The notes beneath the pieces were generated by a model. It was not told where the DNA came from and made no database searches. It saw nothing but the letters and a program-made list of their open reading frames with translations. Shown piece by piece: positions 43,585 to 54,517 of a stretch of 64,000 bases of DNA. A program made the translations under genes and the position numbers. The stretch's first letter is position 1; the number at the start of each line of letters is the position of its first letter. The DNA comes from Fragum whitleyi (Eukaryota > Mollusca > Bivalvia > Cardiida > Cardiidae): contig OX411556.1 in the NCBI GenBank assembly GCA_948146395.1, positions 31,509,056 to 31,573,055 on the forward strand, given 5' to 3'.

Positions 43585-43847
43585 TATGATCCGTAACGCG
43601 AAAAGGGAACATCCGGGAATTCTGTAAAACGAATTATTGAAAAAGAGATTTGATCCAGTAAAGGTCAACTAGAAGTCGCATTTCAAAAATTCTTTCACTG
43701 GAAGGTAGATTGATAATTCTAGGTTCCGAAAATAAGCATGGTGCGTAAAGCTTCGACCCTAGTCAGTCTGCGCAGTCCGCGCAGTCTGACTAGGGTCGAC
43801 ACTTTACGCACCACCCAGATGGTCCCATTTCGCGTGGCGGGTCACAA
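43585..43847. repeat. R4 MITE, copy with an internal palindrome
   Basis: ATGATCCGTAACGCGAAAAGG at the left and CATTTCGCGTGGCGGGTCAC at the right. The centre GACCCTAGTCAGTCTGCGCA / TGCGCAGTCCGCGCAGTCTGAC forms a stem (only parts quoted pair exactly). Confidence 0.75.
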
Positions 43848-44179
43848 TTTGATTAAATATGAATATCGAGGATAATTACACGTAGCTTGTATTTGCCGCT
43901 AAATATCCTGTCCTGGCTTGGACCAGACGGGTCTATTCAAGTTTATGAATAATTACCTTTCCTGACCTTAAAAAAAAGCTTTTATGTCTTCTATGAAATG
44001 GTTTGAATTAGCGACCATCTTTTGTGCTATAATAGTTTAAGACCGATCATAATTCAAAGGGCAAACGCACAGCGAATTATATTATTCTATTTCGGACAAT
44101 AGATTTCCTTCGTATAAAATTAACTTCAGTAAAATATCAAAATATATGATTTTCCAAATTGGGCGAAATAATCGAGTCA

Positions 44180-44448
44180 TTTACCTCCCTTTAAAATCAT
44201 TCAAAACTCGCTCATCTCTCATTCCCAACCAAATCCATTACAAAAGCATTTAAAGTATTGGACCCGAAATAGTTCCGCAACGTTTTGGAGGGTATGATCT
44301 TTCACAATGTTGGCCGAGGTTTCCTAATGAAAATCATTAAAAACCTCAGTTAACACTGTTAAAGTGCATGACGTCCGAAATATTGCGGCACTATTATGGG
44401 TCCACTACCTTAATTTGTCAATTGTCAACACGATGTCCCTAGCTGTAA
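44180..44448 (-). repeat. R1 MITE split by R5
   Basis: TTTACCTCCCTTTAAAATCA and AAAACTCGCTCATC to the left of the R5 insert (44253-44412), ATTTGTCAATTGTCAACACG to the right. The left half of the MITE is missing. Confidence 0.65.
44253..44412. repeat. R5 palindromic element, copy 1
   Basis: Long inverted repeat: TTGGACCCGAAATAGTTCCG at the left, ATGGGTCCACTACCTTA at the right, inner arms AGGTTTCCTAATGA / TCATTAAAAACCTC. Other copies: 47998 and 59401. Confidence 0.78.
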
Positions 44449-44602
44449 GAATAAAAGCATTTTCAAGTAGAGTATTTTCATACATTATTTATGTCTCGCA
44501 CTGACCCAGACTTTATTTCATTAAAAAATCATATTTTTTTTTAATTCGGAAGATAACTACAGATCTTTTTTTAGAATTGGGAAAACTGCTATTCATATGC
44601 GT

Positions 44603-44705
44603 TTGAGATGACAAAAATGGCACAAACTGTTTGCAAAGTATACCCCGCTTTGCACGTGCACTTGCGTGCAAAGCGGGGTATTATTTGTAAACAGTTTACA
44701 CCTGT
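44603..44705. repeat. R3 palindromic element
   Basis: AAACTGTTTGCAAAGTATAC, core CCCCGCTTTGCACG / GCAAAGCGGGG and TTTGTAAACAGTTTACACC. The outer arms are eroded. Confidence 0.72.
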
Positions 44706-44984
44706 TTATAGAGTCGATTTTAGATTTGTATAGTCGTTTCTTTAAAGGTCTTTTTCGATAACTTTTTATTTCCAGAGTAACTCTAAGTAGGCTATTAAAG
44801 TATATTTTAAGCACAATTATTCTAATAATTTGGCCTATTTATTCACATTCTTACGTGGTCTTTGACCGAGTAGAAAGGCATTATTTTTTCTCTTCCACCT
44901 AAAAATGGTGAGACATTTTCTTGAAATCCATAAGAAAATGCCGATCGTCAGTTTAATTCTCAACCCTCATAACTCACTTTAAAT

Positions 44985-45050
44985 CAAACTGCATCGTAGA
45001 ATTGACATCCATTTCGATCATAATCTTTCTATTCAATGCACTCAACACAG
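44985..45050 (-). repeat. R1 MITE left-end fragment
   Basis: CATCGTAGAATTGACATCCA and TTTCGATCATAATC are the left end of a reverse R1 copy. The rest is absent. Confidence 0.5.
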
Positions 45051-45064
45051 TAAAGCAAGTGTTA

Positions 45065-45478
45065 CTTAAAGGCTCCGTGTCCTCGGCGATATCGTCGCCG
45101 AAGCTTGCTTTTTTTGTAGAATTTTTGATAAAATCGACTAAAAGTCGTCAACTAGTCGGCGACCGATCGATGCATCGGCCGATTCAGCTGTGGATTTTTC
45201 TTGGATCGGCGATGCGTTAATGAGTTTTCTCATCAAGTAAAAACCTGTCGACTAATCGGCGACTTCACTTAGGTTTGAGGAAGACAGTGTTGTATCGACG
45301 ACTAATCACCGGATCTCGACTGGGCTACGGCCGTTCATCGGCCGGGCTCAGGCCAATTTTGTGCACATCGCAGACGTCTTCTTTTACCCTTTCACTTCCG
45401 TTTGGTATCGGCCACTAGTCGGCGATGCATCGTAAGCGCATCGGCGACTTTTCGACCATATCCAGCCATCTTACCGTC
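45065..45478. other. CpG-rich patch with repeated TCGGCGA motifs
   Basis: A patch distinctly richer in CpG than its surroundings, with many copies of TCGGCGA / TCGCCGA / TCGGCCGA, often next to ACTAGTC or ATCGATGC. No convincing frame. It does not resemble any other repeat here. Confidence 0.5.
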
Positions 45479-46043
45479 AGCACAGTATTTGTAATCGCCA
45501 TCCTACATAGGTCTACGATTATCAACCAATTGGTTTTTTTTTTTTTTTTTTTTTTGAAAATATGTGATTTCTTTCATATTTTAATGTGCACGGTTATTAC
45601 ACGCCCGCAATTTCTAATTATTTAAAATAAACAGGTTCACCTGTTATCGTTGAAGTCTGAGCGTGGACTTGGCGTCGACCCAACCGTTAAAACTAGATGC
45701 AAGAGTAAACATTTAAGTTAATTGTGAGAAATACGAAACTAGCTTCCCATACATGAACACAGGGAATAAAATCATTTCCATTTCAAAAGCTTCGGAGCGA
45801 TCCAATTAGCCATTTATCCTTCTATCGATAATAATCTTTTGAATTGTGATTTTTTTACATGTGGCTCGTCAAGGGAAAATAGGCACTTCGTAAGCACAAT
45901 TTTCGCCATTGAAAGGGGAGAAAGGAGCAGGAGGGGCATTTTCGAAAATTTCGCGGCGACTGGAGGACCTGATCGTGCACTACTTTTATCTAACACACTC
46001 GACTACCATAAAGCCCTTCGGCCGCTCATCCAACCTAGGTTCA
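45479..46043. other. SINE remnant and unrecognised sequence
   Basis: CATAGGTCTACGATTATCAACC at 45506 is a SINE body piece (as at 6720). A T run (45536-45555) follows. The overlapping frames at 45839-46253 do not show a domain. Confidence 0.4.
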
Positions 46044-46473
46044 ATTAGTTACATCGTGAAATTGACATTTATCTCAATAAAAACTATTCTAAATCGGTCA
46101 CTCAGTTCTCCATTCATTCATTCCAAACACTCACTGAAACTAATAAAAAAACGCTCCCAAATCACTAAAAATGATTACAACAAAAACTACATTAAAAATA
46201 ATCATATAGCTAGAAGAAAAAAAAACTCGATTTTACTGACAAAATTGAAATGAAACGCGTCTGTATTATTCTGGAAGAAATAGAAAGCTATCTATAGAAC
46301 TTGTATGCATATTTTATTTGAGGGAGGTAATAAATATTGCTAATTTTGTTCATCCAGAACAAAATAAGCGATATTGGATTACCTCCCTTTAATTTCACTC
46401 AATATTTTACCGCTCTTATTCAATTTAATTCCAAAATCATTTAGCCTGTCAATTTCACGATGTTGTTAATTGT
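46044..46473 (-). repeat. R1 MITE, full length
   Basis: AGTTACATCGTGAAATTGAC at the left, GAGGGAGGTAATAAATATTG and ATTACCTCCCTTTAATTTC in the middle, GTCAATTTCACGATGTTGTT at the right. Confidence 0.85.
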
Positions 46474-46531
46474 AACTTTTATTCACCTATTGACGGAAAG
46501 TTATTATCCGGAAGAATATTTCTAATATATA

Positions 46532-47902
46532 CTACTCAAAGTTTGCTAAGCATCCAAACCTTTTTATACTTTAATTTCAGGAAAAAATAAAGTTTGATTA
46601 TAAGAATGTTGGAAAATGGTCGATTGTTATCAGTTTATCAAATTTTAAGAAGAAAATAAAGCTTTATAAAGATAAGAAGACTTTCAACACCAGACCAAAC
46701 AGGGAGACCCTAGAAAGTGGTCGGTTTTCTTGAAAATTGAAAAAATCGAATTTGACCCAAAAGGTGTTCTTTCAATCTCATTTCGTTCAATAACGAGTAT
46801 GAGAGCCGGCACTGTCAATAACAACCTTACAGCGCCTATGCATACTCCTGATTTAGCTCTGGATTACTCTTTTGGGAATAACAGGCCATTCTTCTCTTAG
46901 GATCTAGCTGAGCTCCTGGAGTGTCCTTAGCTGAACCTGGCGAGCAGATATTCCAACTCATTCCACATATGCTCTATCGGATTTAAGTCCGATGAGCGAG
47001 CCGGCCAGTCCAGACGTGGATGCCCTTTTCTTGGCGATACTCTTGGACTATACTGACCGTGTGTGGACGGGCATTATCATCCATTAAAATGAATCCATTC
47101 CCAATAACACCAGCGTAAAATCTTAGGTGGGTATTGAGGATTTCATCACACCTGGACTCATCCGTGAATAGCACAGGGCGCCAGCGTCTTATGCACCAGC
47201 CAACGTGGTCCAATGCCCATGTGAACCGACACCGACAATGAACTAAGGACAGCGGCATACGAATACACGGTCTTCTTGACCTCAGGTTATGCCCATGCAG
47301 CCGTGTTCGTATGGTTTGAGTCGAAACTCGCACTCCCGAGGCGTTTTGAAGGTCGAAACGTAGCTGCGATGCCGAAGTAAACCTATTCTTTCGGGCCTGA
47401 ATTACCAAAAAAAACGGTCTTCTGCGACGGAGGTAGCTCTACTCCCACCTCCACCTTGTCTCCTTACAGGTGTACCATACCGTTGGTATTGTGCCCAATC
47501 TCTGGTTACATCAGTATGGTGTACCCCCAGTACCATGCCAACATCACGGTGGGAAGCCCCTTGCTCTATCATATCTACAGCACGCCACAATTGTTCGACA
47601 GATAGAGTAGGTCTGACATTTTGATTAGCCATGAGTAACGACTCAAAAGTCAATAAAGTACTCAAAAACAAAAACTAAGCATCTACACGAAACCTGTACA
47701 TGTAGAAAATGAGAAATGACAGGTAACCGGGGTTCCTCATTTTGCACAAGTCTCGCAAGAAAATTGCATGTCAAATTTGGTAATGTATACATTAGATATC
47801 TTGTCAATACATTATTACACAATTTTAAACACGAATACGATATTTTTTAATTAGCTCCTGTAGGACGGCGAAAAAGTTTGGTGCTTAGCAAACTTTGAGT
47901 AG
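46532..47902 (-). mobile_element. Tc1-like transposon, defective
   Basis: Both terminal inverted repeats survive: CTACTCAAAGTTTGCTAAGC at 46532 and its complement ending at 47902, extending with small gaps to about 30 bases, each flanked by TA. Total length 1371 bases. A minus-strand transposase relic fills most of the interior. This size, the TA target and the DDE motifs identify a Tc1/mariner element of the Tc1 type. Confidence 0.88.
46795..47671 (-). pseudogene. Tc1-like transposase pseudogene
   Basis: N-terminal helix-turn-helix region from the Met near 47635 (L-S-V-E-Q-L-W-R-A-V-D-M-I-E, then H-R-D-V-G-M-V-L). A frameshift follows in an A/T run near 47405, then the second DNA-binding helix bundle. 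T-D-E-S-R near 47155 (first catalytic Asp) is followed after an obvious deletion of some 60 residues by L-M-D-D-N-A-R-P-H (second Asp, near 47080). A second shift near 47015 leads into D-L-N-P-I-E-H-M-W-N (third acidic residue, near 46975). Stops interrupt the C-terminus. It cannot make an active enzyme. Confidence 0.85.
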
Positions 47903-47997
47903 TATACGTAATTTTCTTTTTGTATATCTTCAAGTTATAAAATAGACGCTCTTAAACCCACACAGAGCAATAATATCGAGGAATGGTGTGATCAATT

Positions 47998-48157
47998 AAG
48001 GTAGTGGACCCGCAATAGTTCCGACATGTCTCGGAAGTAATGAACTTTAACAGTGTTAACCGAGGTTTTCTGATAATTTCAATAAGGAAACCTCGGTTTA
48101 ACATTGTGAAGATAACGAGTTCCAAAATGTTGCGGAAGAATTACCGGTCCGCTACCT
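47998..48157. repeat. R5 palindromic element, copy 2
   Basis: AAGGTAGTGGACCCGCAATA at the left and GGTCCGCTACCT at the right; central AACCGAGGTTTTCTGAT / TAAGGAAACCTCGGTT. Confidence 0.8.
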
Positions 48158-48164
48158 GCAAAAT

Positions 48165-48304
48165 TGATATCTTGATCGTTTCAAACGATTTTGGAGCGTT
48201 TTAGGATGGTTAGAGTGAGTGTTTGGAATGAATGGATGGAGCGCTGTGTGTTTAAGAGTGATTTAGATTGGAATGAACGTCAATTTCATTATGATTCTTA
48301 CTGT
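48165..48304 (+). repeat. R1 MITE right-end fragment
   Basis: CAAACGATTTTGGAGCGTTT through GTCAATTTCATTATGATTCT and ACTGTA. Confidence 0.65.
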
Positions 48305-48306
48305 AT

Positions 48307-48568
48307 ACAGTTAACAACATCTTGAAATCAACAAGGTAAATGATTTTTTTAATGATTTAGGAATGAAATTGAATGAGTGTGTGGAGCGAGTTTTGAGTAA
48401 TTTAATGGGAGGTAATCCTATATCGCATATTTTGTTCAGGATAAACAAAATTAGCGAAATTGATTACATCCCTTTAATAAAACATGCATACAAGTTCTAA
48501 AGATAGCTTCCTAATTTTTCAAGAACCTATAAACGCTTACAATTTGAATAATATCAGTTAAATCACGG
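48307..48568 (+). repeat. R1 MITE, left two thirds
   Basis: ACAGTTAACAACATCTTGAA, AATGGGAGGTAATCCTATATC and GATTACATCCCTTTAATAAA; replaced by R4 sequence after about 48568. Confidence 0.78.
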
Positions 48569-48579
48569 AATATTTGAAA

Positions 48580-48783
48580 AAGAGATAGGGTCAAGCATAG
48601 GTCAACCAGAAGTCGCATTTCAAAAATTCTTTTCCTGGAAGGTAGATCGATCAATCTAGATACAGGAAATAAGCACATTTCGAAAAGTTTCGACCCTAAT
48701 CAGTGTGCACAGTACGCGCAGTCTGACTTGAGTCGACACTTCACGCGCTTCCCAGATGGTCCCTTTTTGCATGACGGGTCACA
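48580..48783. repeat. R4 MITE, left end eroded
   Basis: GTCGCATTTCAAAAATTCTTT and GAAGGTAGATCGATCAATC match the copy at 43585. Right end GTCCCTTTTTGCATGACGGG. Confidence 0.72.
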
Positions 48784-49263
48784 TATATGAAAAAATGAAT
48801 ATAATCGCGATTTTTATTGCCAGAATATGTACCCCCATAGCTTCTTGACGTCTTCTTCGGGCGTCGCTCATATGGGCATATGCTATGGTAGCGACGATAA
48901 ATACTCCGAAATGCAAACATTTACAGAGAGAATGTATCCCTGTCACCCGAGGAAACTAAACACCGAATTGGTTTTAAATTTATGAATGAAGCATTCAATA
49001 CCTTAAAATTGGGTTCAACAATAAACTGTGTCATTTTCCCCGTAATTATTTACTGAATAATAGCTTTTCAACTCAAAGATCACTTTTAAAAATTCAATCC
49101 AGTGATAATGATAGAATAAAATCGATAAAAAAAACGTACTCTATCAGTTTTAACATTCTTACCTTAAAATAGCCGTTTCTTCCATCTTAAACATTACATA
49201 TTTTTATGTCAGATGAAATCAGATGGAAAAAACCGTTAAATTAGATAATAAAGAATTAAGAAA
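48784..49263. other. 5' flank of kinase C
   Basis: Immediately upstream of gene C. GTCGCTCATATGGGCATATG (48866) repeats the block at about 9567. No promoter element could be assigned with confidence. It lacks the flank shared by genes A and B. Confidence 0.4.
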
Positions 49264-49407
49264 ATGGTGAGATTTGGAATTAAAAAAGGGAAACGAGTAC
49301 TTTCAGTATTATCCTTTTGTGTCGTTTTTCTTATACTGTGTGAATTACTGAACGTAAAACAGGACAGTTGTCAGGAAGAAGATTCAATGTTACAAATACA
49401 ACTTCTA
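49264..49407 (+). CDS. DIPK1/FAM69-like kinase C, exon 1 (signal anchor)
   Basis: Forty-eight codons from ATG to a GTAAGT donor at 49408. A strongly basic N-terminus (M-V-R-F-G-I-K-K-G-K-R) precedes the hydrophobic segment at about 12-30. The stem ends S-M-L-Q-I-Q-L-L, as in A and B. The basic start would favour cytoplasmic placement of the N-terminus. The next exon is 4.07 kb away at 53476. Confidence 0.75.
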
Positions 49408-49445
49408 GTAAGTGTTTTATTTTCTTATTTATATCTATAATCGCG

Positions 49446-49730
49446 TTTAAGAATATCGTGAAATTGACAAAGTGCATGAATTTGGGATGATTTTGGAATG
49501 AAATTGAATAAGTGCAGTGAGTGGAATTAAAGGAAGGTAATCCATTATCGCTAATCTTGTTCAGGATGATCAAAATTAGCGATATTTATTACCACCCATC
49601 AAAACAAATTCAAATAAATTCTAAAAAAAAAAATGGCTTCCTATTTCTTCAAGAACTAATCAGACGCTTGCGCTGTGGGAACGATTTGAAATGGTTTTGA
49701 TCTGAATTAGGGTCAATTTTACGGTCTTTC
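49446..49730 (+). repeat. R1 MITE with a hairpin element in its right end
   Basis: ATATCGTGAAATTGACAAAG, AAAGGAAGGTAATCCATTATC and TATTTATTACCACCC. The right terminus GTCAATTTTACGG is cut off at 49725 and its last bases (AACTGTA) reappear at 49909. Confidence 0.72.
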
Positions 49731-49908
49731 AAGGTTCATGAAAAGTGTTTGAGACCCAATTTTAAGGGCGCTTTTTTGCCAAGAAAAAGCAGTCTGTCCA
49801 GGTATATTGTATATCAAAATGAAACTATTCGTGAGCCTGGACATACTGCTTTTTCTTGGCAAATGAAGTGTTTTAAAATTGGGGCCTCGGACATTTTACA
49901 TGAACCTT
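49731..49908. repeat. Long-arm hairpin element
   Basis: AAGGTTCATG at the left, CATGAACCTT at the right. Inner arms TTGCCAAGAAAAAGCAGT / ACTGCTTTTTCTTGGCAA and CCCAATTTTAA / TTAAAATTGGGG. Arms of about 75 bases, loop around 49805-49840. Inserted in R1. Confidence 0.78.
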
Positions 49909-50134
49909 AACTGTAGCGTATTAAATTTAAAACGCCTTTCTTTTGGTTTTTTTCCTTTGTTTATTTAATTATTTTTCTATTAAGCTTTAAATGACACTTT
50001 AGGATTAATTCATTATTTCTCGACAATTGGAACAGCTAATTGTAGATCGATTATACTAGTATTTCTCACACCATTACATGTACTTTGTATTCACCCTTTC
50101 CGAGCCACCGGCTGCTCATTCCACTAGGGTTTAC

Positions 50135-50413
50135 GATTATTTTTTACCTCCCTTTAATAAGATCTGCGTATTTCTCTGAATTTGTGTCTTCATGGTCAAA
50201 TCAGACGCTTACAAATCAACGTCAGGCAATAAAACCGCGCAAGTATTTCATCGATTGGATTGATTGTCGATCATTTAGAAGCGAACTAGAACAATTCTGG
50301 AGCGTTTTGAGTTATTTGAATGAGTACTTGAAATGATTGGTTCGAGCGCTGAGCTAATGATTTTGAATAATTTTGATCGGAATGAGTGTCAATTTCATGA
50401 TGGTATTAACTGT
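50135..50413 (+). repeat. R1 MITE, left part lost
   Basis: TTTTTACCTCCCTTTAATAAG, CATGGTCAAATCAGACGCTT, GTGTCAATTTCATGATGGTA and ACTGTA. Confidence 0.7.
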
Positions 50414-50479
50414 AGTGTAGCCAATTTTTGGTTGAACTCGGAATCCCATGATCGGGAGTAAAGTTTGAACCCCCCTCCC

Positions 50480-50486
50480 CCCCCCC

Positions 50487-50529
<43 letters not shown>
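50480..50529. repeat. Poly-C/poly-A run
   Basis: C run followed by about 38 A. Low complexity. Confidence 0.85.
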
Positions 50530-50625
50530 AACGATTCTAGACGATTTTGTTAAGTGCTGTGTTTGATTTCATATTCTAGAACATCACATGCCTTAAGGTT
50601 TTTTTAGTTATGTATTATTTTTTTC

Positions 50626-51262
50626 GCTCACCCGAGCACAACGTGCTAAAGGGAAGCTTTTAGGATCATCCAAGGTCCGACGTGCGTCGTCAACAATTTT
50701 AAAAACTTCTTATTCTCCTGAACAATTGGGCCAGTTTCAATGAAAATTTGCTAAAATGTTCCTTGGGTGACCCTGTTCTTCAATTGTTTGCAAAATTTTG
50801 ATTGGCCAATAAATATGGGCATGATAGGGCGTGGTATTTTTTCATTTTGAAATCTTTGAACGACAACTCCTCCTGCACCACAGGTCCAATTTAAACGAAA
50901 CTTTACCAGAATGTTCCTTGGGTGACCCTTTTAAAAATAATTTACAAAATTTTGATTGGCCTATTGATATGGACGTGGCAGGGCGGGGCTTATTTTGAGC
51001 TCGAAATATGTGAACGACATCTCCTCCTGAACCACTCGGCCGATTTTAATGAAACTTTACCAGAATGTTCCTTTGATGACCCTCTTTAAAAGTTGTTCGC
51101 ATAATTTTGATTGGGCCATAGATATAGGCGTGGCAGGGTGTGGCTTATTTTGAGTCTCCTCAGTTATGATTGGGATGGGAAGAGTCTTGTAATAACCTCT
51201 CCTCTTCGACAAGGAGGCAAATGTGAATCTTAATTTTGCCAGAAAGTTACTTGGATGAATTC
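50626..51262 (-). mobile_element. Family H, copy 5
   Basis: On the minus strand it ends with hairpin AGCACGTTGTGCT, then CGGGTGAG and CGAA (one base off CTAA). Tandem units of about 125 bases share AATGTTCCTTGGGTGACCC and AAAATTTTGATTGGCC. No protein. Confidence 0.6.
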
Positions 51263-51375
51263 CACTGACCAACAAAATTGAAAATCGTGCATCAGTTTTG
51301 TTTTTTATACACTCGTATGTTCAATCTTATTCTCCTAAACTGTTACTGCGTTATCGTTAGATTAGCCGAGAGACA

Positions 51376-51563
<188 letters not shown>

Positions 51564-51741
51564 GTTTTAACAGAAGTGTTATGCTACTTATCAGGACAAT
51601 GTGTTTTATAAACTGATGCGTCTTAACATGTCCTGAACCTTTGAAGCAAATCAAATTAAACACGGCATTCATAATAGTTGACATCCTTCAGTGGAAGAAA
51701 ATCAAATCATGGGGTTCTTCAATATAATGAGCAAATACGTT

Positions 51742-52197
51742 TATGACCCGTCAAGCGAAAAGGGATCACCCAGGTTAAGCTTAAAGTGCCGACCGTAGCC
51801 AGACTTCGTAAGTTGACTAGGGTAGAAACTTTTCTGGTTTTGCTGATTTTCTGAATCTATTACTACAGCAATCGAGGTGTTAGTGCAACACTTTTGTAAG
51901 TGCCTATAAATATATAGGCACTTACAATGGCACTGCACTGACCTTTGAGTTAGAAACATCGTGAGTAATATTAATTTGTAAAGGTTTTATTCAGTATGAC
52001 AATGATTAAGAATGATTTTAATCGAGGTGAATGTCAATTTCACGTTGTTTCTAACTGCATTGCCAACGATCTTCCGATATGACTATTTTCGGTTTTGTTT
52101 TAATCCGATCTCCGTTCGACCTCCTCTGGAACCATCTCTTCTTGAACATTTATTTAACAGAGTTTGCTAATGGTTTCTTTTCGCGTGACGGGTCACA
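51742..52197. repeat. R4 MITE interrupted by other repeats
   Basis: Left end TGACCCGTCAAGCGAAAAGG, right end CTTTTCGCGTGACGGGTCA. Between them lie a small hairpin (GTAAGTGCCTATAAATATAT / AGGCACTTAC, 51896-51929) and an R1 right-end fragment (51978-52057). Confidence 0.7.
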
Positions 52198-53363
52198 TTC
52201 ACGATGAATAACCTTCGGCGCCAGAGTAAATATGCCATTGATATGTTATTGTATTACGCGGAAAGTATAACAAAAACCGACTGAGTCTGATAAAAGTGCA
52301 AACCAGTTAAAAAGAATATGTTAAAAATCCTGCAGTCAATATGAAATCTTTCGCGAAACGTTCAAGAAATGACACTCTATTTTGCACGTGAAATCACTTT
52401 AGAAAAGGGTCAACATTTTGAAACGTTCTGCAACCTGAACGCGGAACAGTGCCCGAACGTTACTGATCTTGTAGTGTCATATGCAAACGTGAGTTCTTTA
52501 AAACACTAGCAAACGATATTCTGTGCTATTTTTCTCCTGGTAGGACGTGGCTTAGTCGTGACGTAAATTGGCGAGTTTACTTTTCAATATTTTGGGTTCT
52601 TGCATAAGATAGTTGGCAATTATATGTTGAATTCGCTATTTTGACTCGTCGATTGTAACGACGATTTTAGGTTTCAAGATTATGTTGTCGACTGTGTATG
52701 TAAGTGAGTAGATAGTAAATAGAAATACAACTGATTTACCGTAACCTTAAATGGAACGATACGTTAAATAGGCTCCGGCCTGCCAGGGCAAAAACAACAG
52801 CAACAACAAAATTTGAAGAACTTTATTCAAAATCCACATCGTCTTGCCAAACCAAAAGTGAAAGTCCGACTATATTGTCGACCCCGCTGACTTCAAACTA
52901 ATTTTTTTGTCGTCGATGCAATTTGCCAGCACCCAACCAAAGTTAATCACTGAACTTTTTCAATTTTTCAATACTTCAAACTTATTCCAGATACATGACA
53001 CATCTACTGGTATAATCCGTGATTTTTGCCCTGGTAGTGTGGAGCCTGAATAACGGGTGGTTGTATTTATTGTTAAGGTTAATCAGTTTTTTCTTAGGTA
53101 CTCACTTTTGTAGATAGTCGACATTAAACGTTAAATCATAGTTGGGTAACCAAATCCTCGTAACTTCAGCTTGGACAAGCTGAAGCTACTAGGATTTGGT
53201 ACTCAACAATTAAATGTTTCACTTTCGCACAGCACGTTTATTCCTTTGGTTTTATGATTAAATTATTTAAATTCGTAATTGCCGACAAACTTTTAAAAAA
53301 ACGCGTGTACAGGTAAATAATAATGCAGAATAGTACCAATGAAACAAAGCCATGTGACCATTG
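52198..53363. other. Intron 1 of kinase C: dispersed repeats and a hairpin
   Basis: About 52340-52460 (CGAAACGTTCAAGAAATG, TTGAAACGTTCTGCAACC) is a fold-back like 41440-41620. About 52545-52680 is shared with 24110-24330. At 53125-53220, AACCAAATCCTCGTAACTTC and GAAGCTACTAGGATTTGGT are arms of a strong hairpin around CAGCTTGGACAAGCTG. Confidence 0.55.
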
Positions 53364-53425
53364 CTACAGTTAGTAGATTCGTGAAATTCACATCATCAGT
53401 ACCTCAAACAAAATCATCCTGAGTT
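53364..53425 (-). repeat. R1 MITE end fragment before exon 2 of kinase C
   Basis: ACAGTTAGTAGATTCGTGAAA then TCACATCATCAG and CCTCAAACAAAATCATCC; only the left end of a reverse R1 copy, 50 bases from the acceptor. Confidence 0.65.
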
Positions 53426-53475
53426 GATGCATAAATCCGTTTCATATACATATCTTGTTCCTTTTTTTCTTGTAG

Positions 53476-54369
53476 TGTTCTCAGTACCACAACAAAGAAA
53501 TAGTCGGTAATATGTGTTCCTCCTTGTGTGACCAATCTGTGTTCAGCTTTCACCGTTGCCATGGTAACAGAAAACGAGGGAAAAGGGTGATCATCATGAC
53601 GTGCGATGGTTGTATAACACCGGGAAAGACATCCACAGTTATTCTAAAGTTTAAATACCACATGGACAAATGGTACCGAGCCATAAACACCAACTTATCA
53701 GCTCTCCATACGACAGAAGAAAAAATATTTAGTTCAAATAATGAGATAAAAATTCATACGAAGGAACATTTTGACACTGTGTTACTTGAACAAAAAGATC
53801 TTATTTCATTAATGCTAGGCGAACATTATACTAAAATAGTTAAAAGACTAAATACTCCAAACGCTCTAGACATTGTTCTTAGAACAGCCATAGCGTTAGG
53901 TACTCAGGAAGAGTTTTCATTTAATAAACTTTTAGGTTCTCGGTCCTTCTTTCCAAAAGTATACGGAGTTTGTGGACCAGCTTATTTCGTAGAAAACACG
54001 CCATCGTTTAGTACTTTGAATTATATTTATTTTGTAGCCAAAAATCCAGATCTTTTACGTTTAAGTCTTGTAAACTCCCCACCATGGAGAGATAGGGCAA
54101 ATGCCGCTCTAAGCCTTCTTAAAATGGTACCTGCTATTGAGGACAACTACGAAATTCCAATACAAATTTGTGACGTCAAGCCACATAATTTCGGACTGTC
54201 CGAAAGTGGTGAAGTTGTGATGCTTGATTCGGATAACCTAAAATTCGGGCATGTTTTAGATAAAGATTCATGTTGGAGGGATCATGACTGTTTATTTGTC
54301 ACGTGTCAAACTAGGTGTAATAGAACGACATTTACGTGTGAAAAGGAGATGTCAACTAATAATTTACAG
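53476..54369 (+). CDS. DIPK1/FAM69-like kinase C, exon 2 (main domain)
   Basis: Residues 49-346 of a predicted 413-residue protein, between a TTTTCTTGTAG acceptor and a CAG|GTATGA donor. Same layout as A and B with one extra residue in the basic N-R-K-R-G-K stretch near 80. Key positions: V-I-L-K (Lys106), C-D-V-K-P-H-N-F-G (Asp281, Lys283, Asn286) and L-D-S-D (Asp299, Asp301). The loop Lys makes it closest to the canonical D-x-K-P-x-N of active kinases. It is clearly more diverged than A is from B, so it probably split first. The open frame is intact. Location is probably the endoplasmic reticulum or Golgi lumen. Substrate unknown. Confidence 0.82.
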
Positions 54370-54517
54370 GTATGATATCATTTTTTCATATAAAAGGAAA
54401 AGGGAATTGATAGTAATCATTTTACAATGAAAATAATTGGTTTTTAGCTCGACCTTCCATTTAAAATTTGAAATACTAATACAATGACTGCTTTGCCTTT
54501 TCAAGATGTCGTAAATC

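Noticed and set aside
46983..47408. Active transposase
   Set aside because: Frameshifts, an internal deletion between catalytic residues and stops at the C-terminus.
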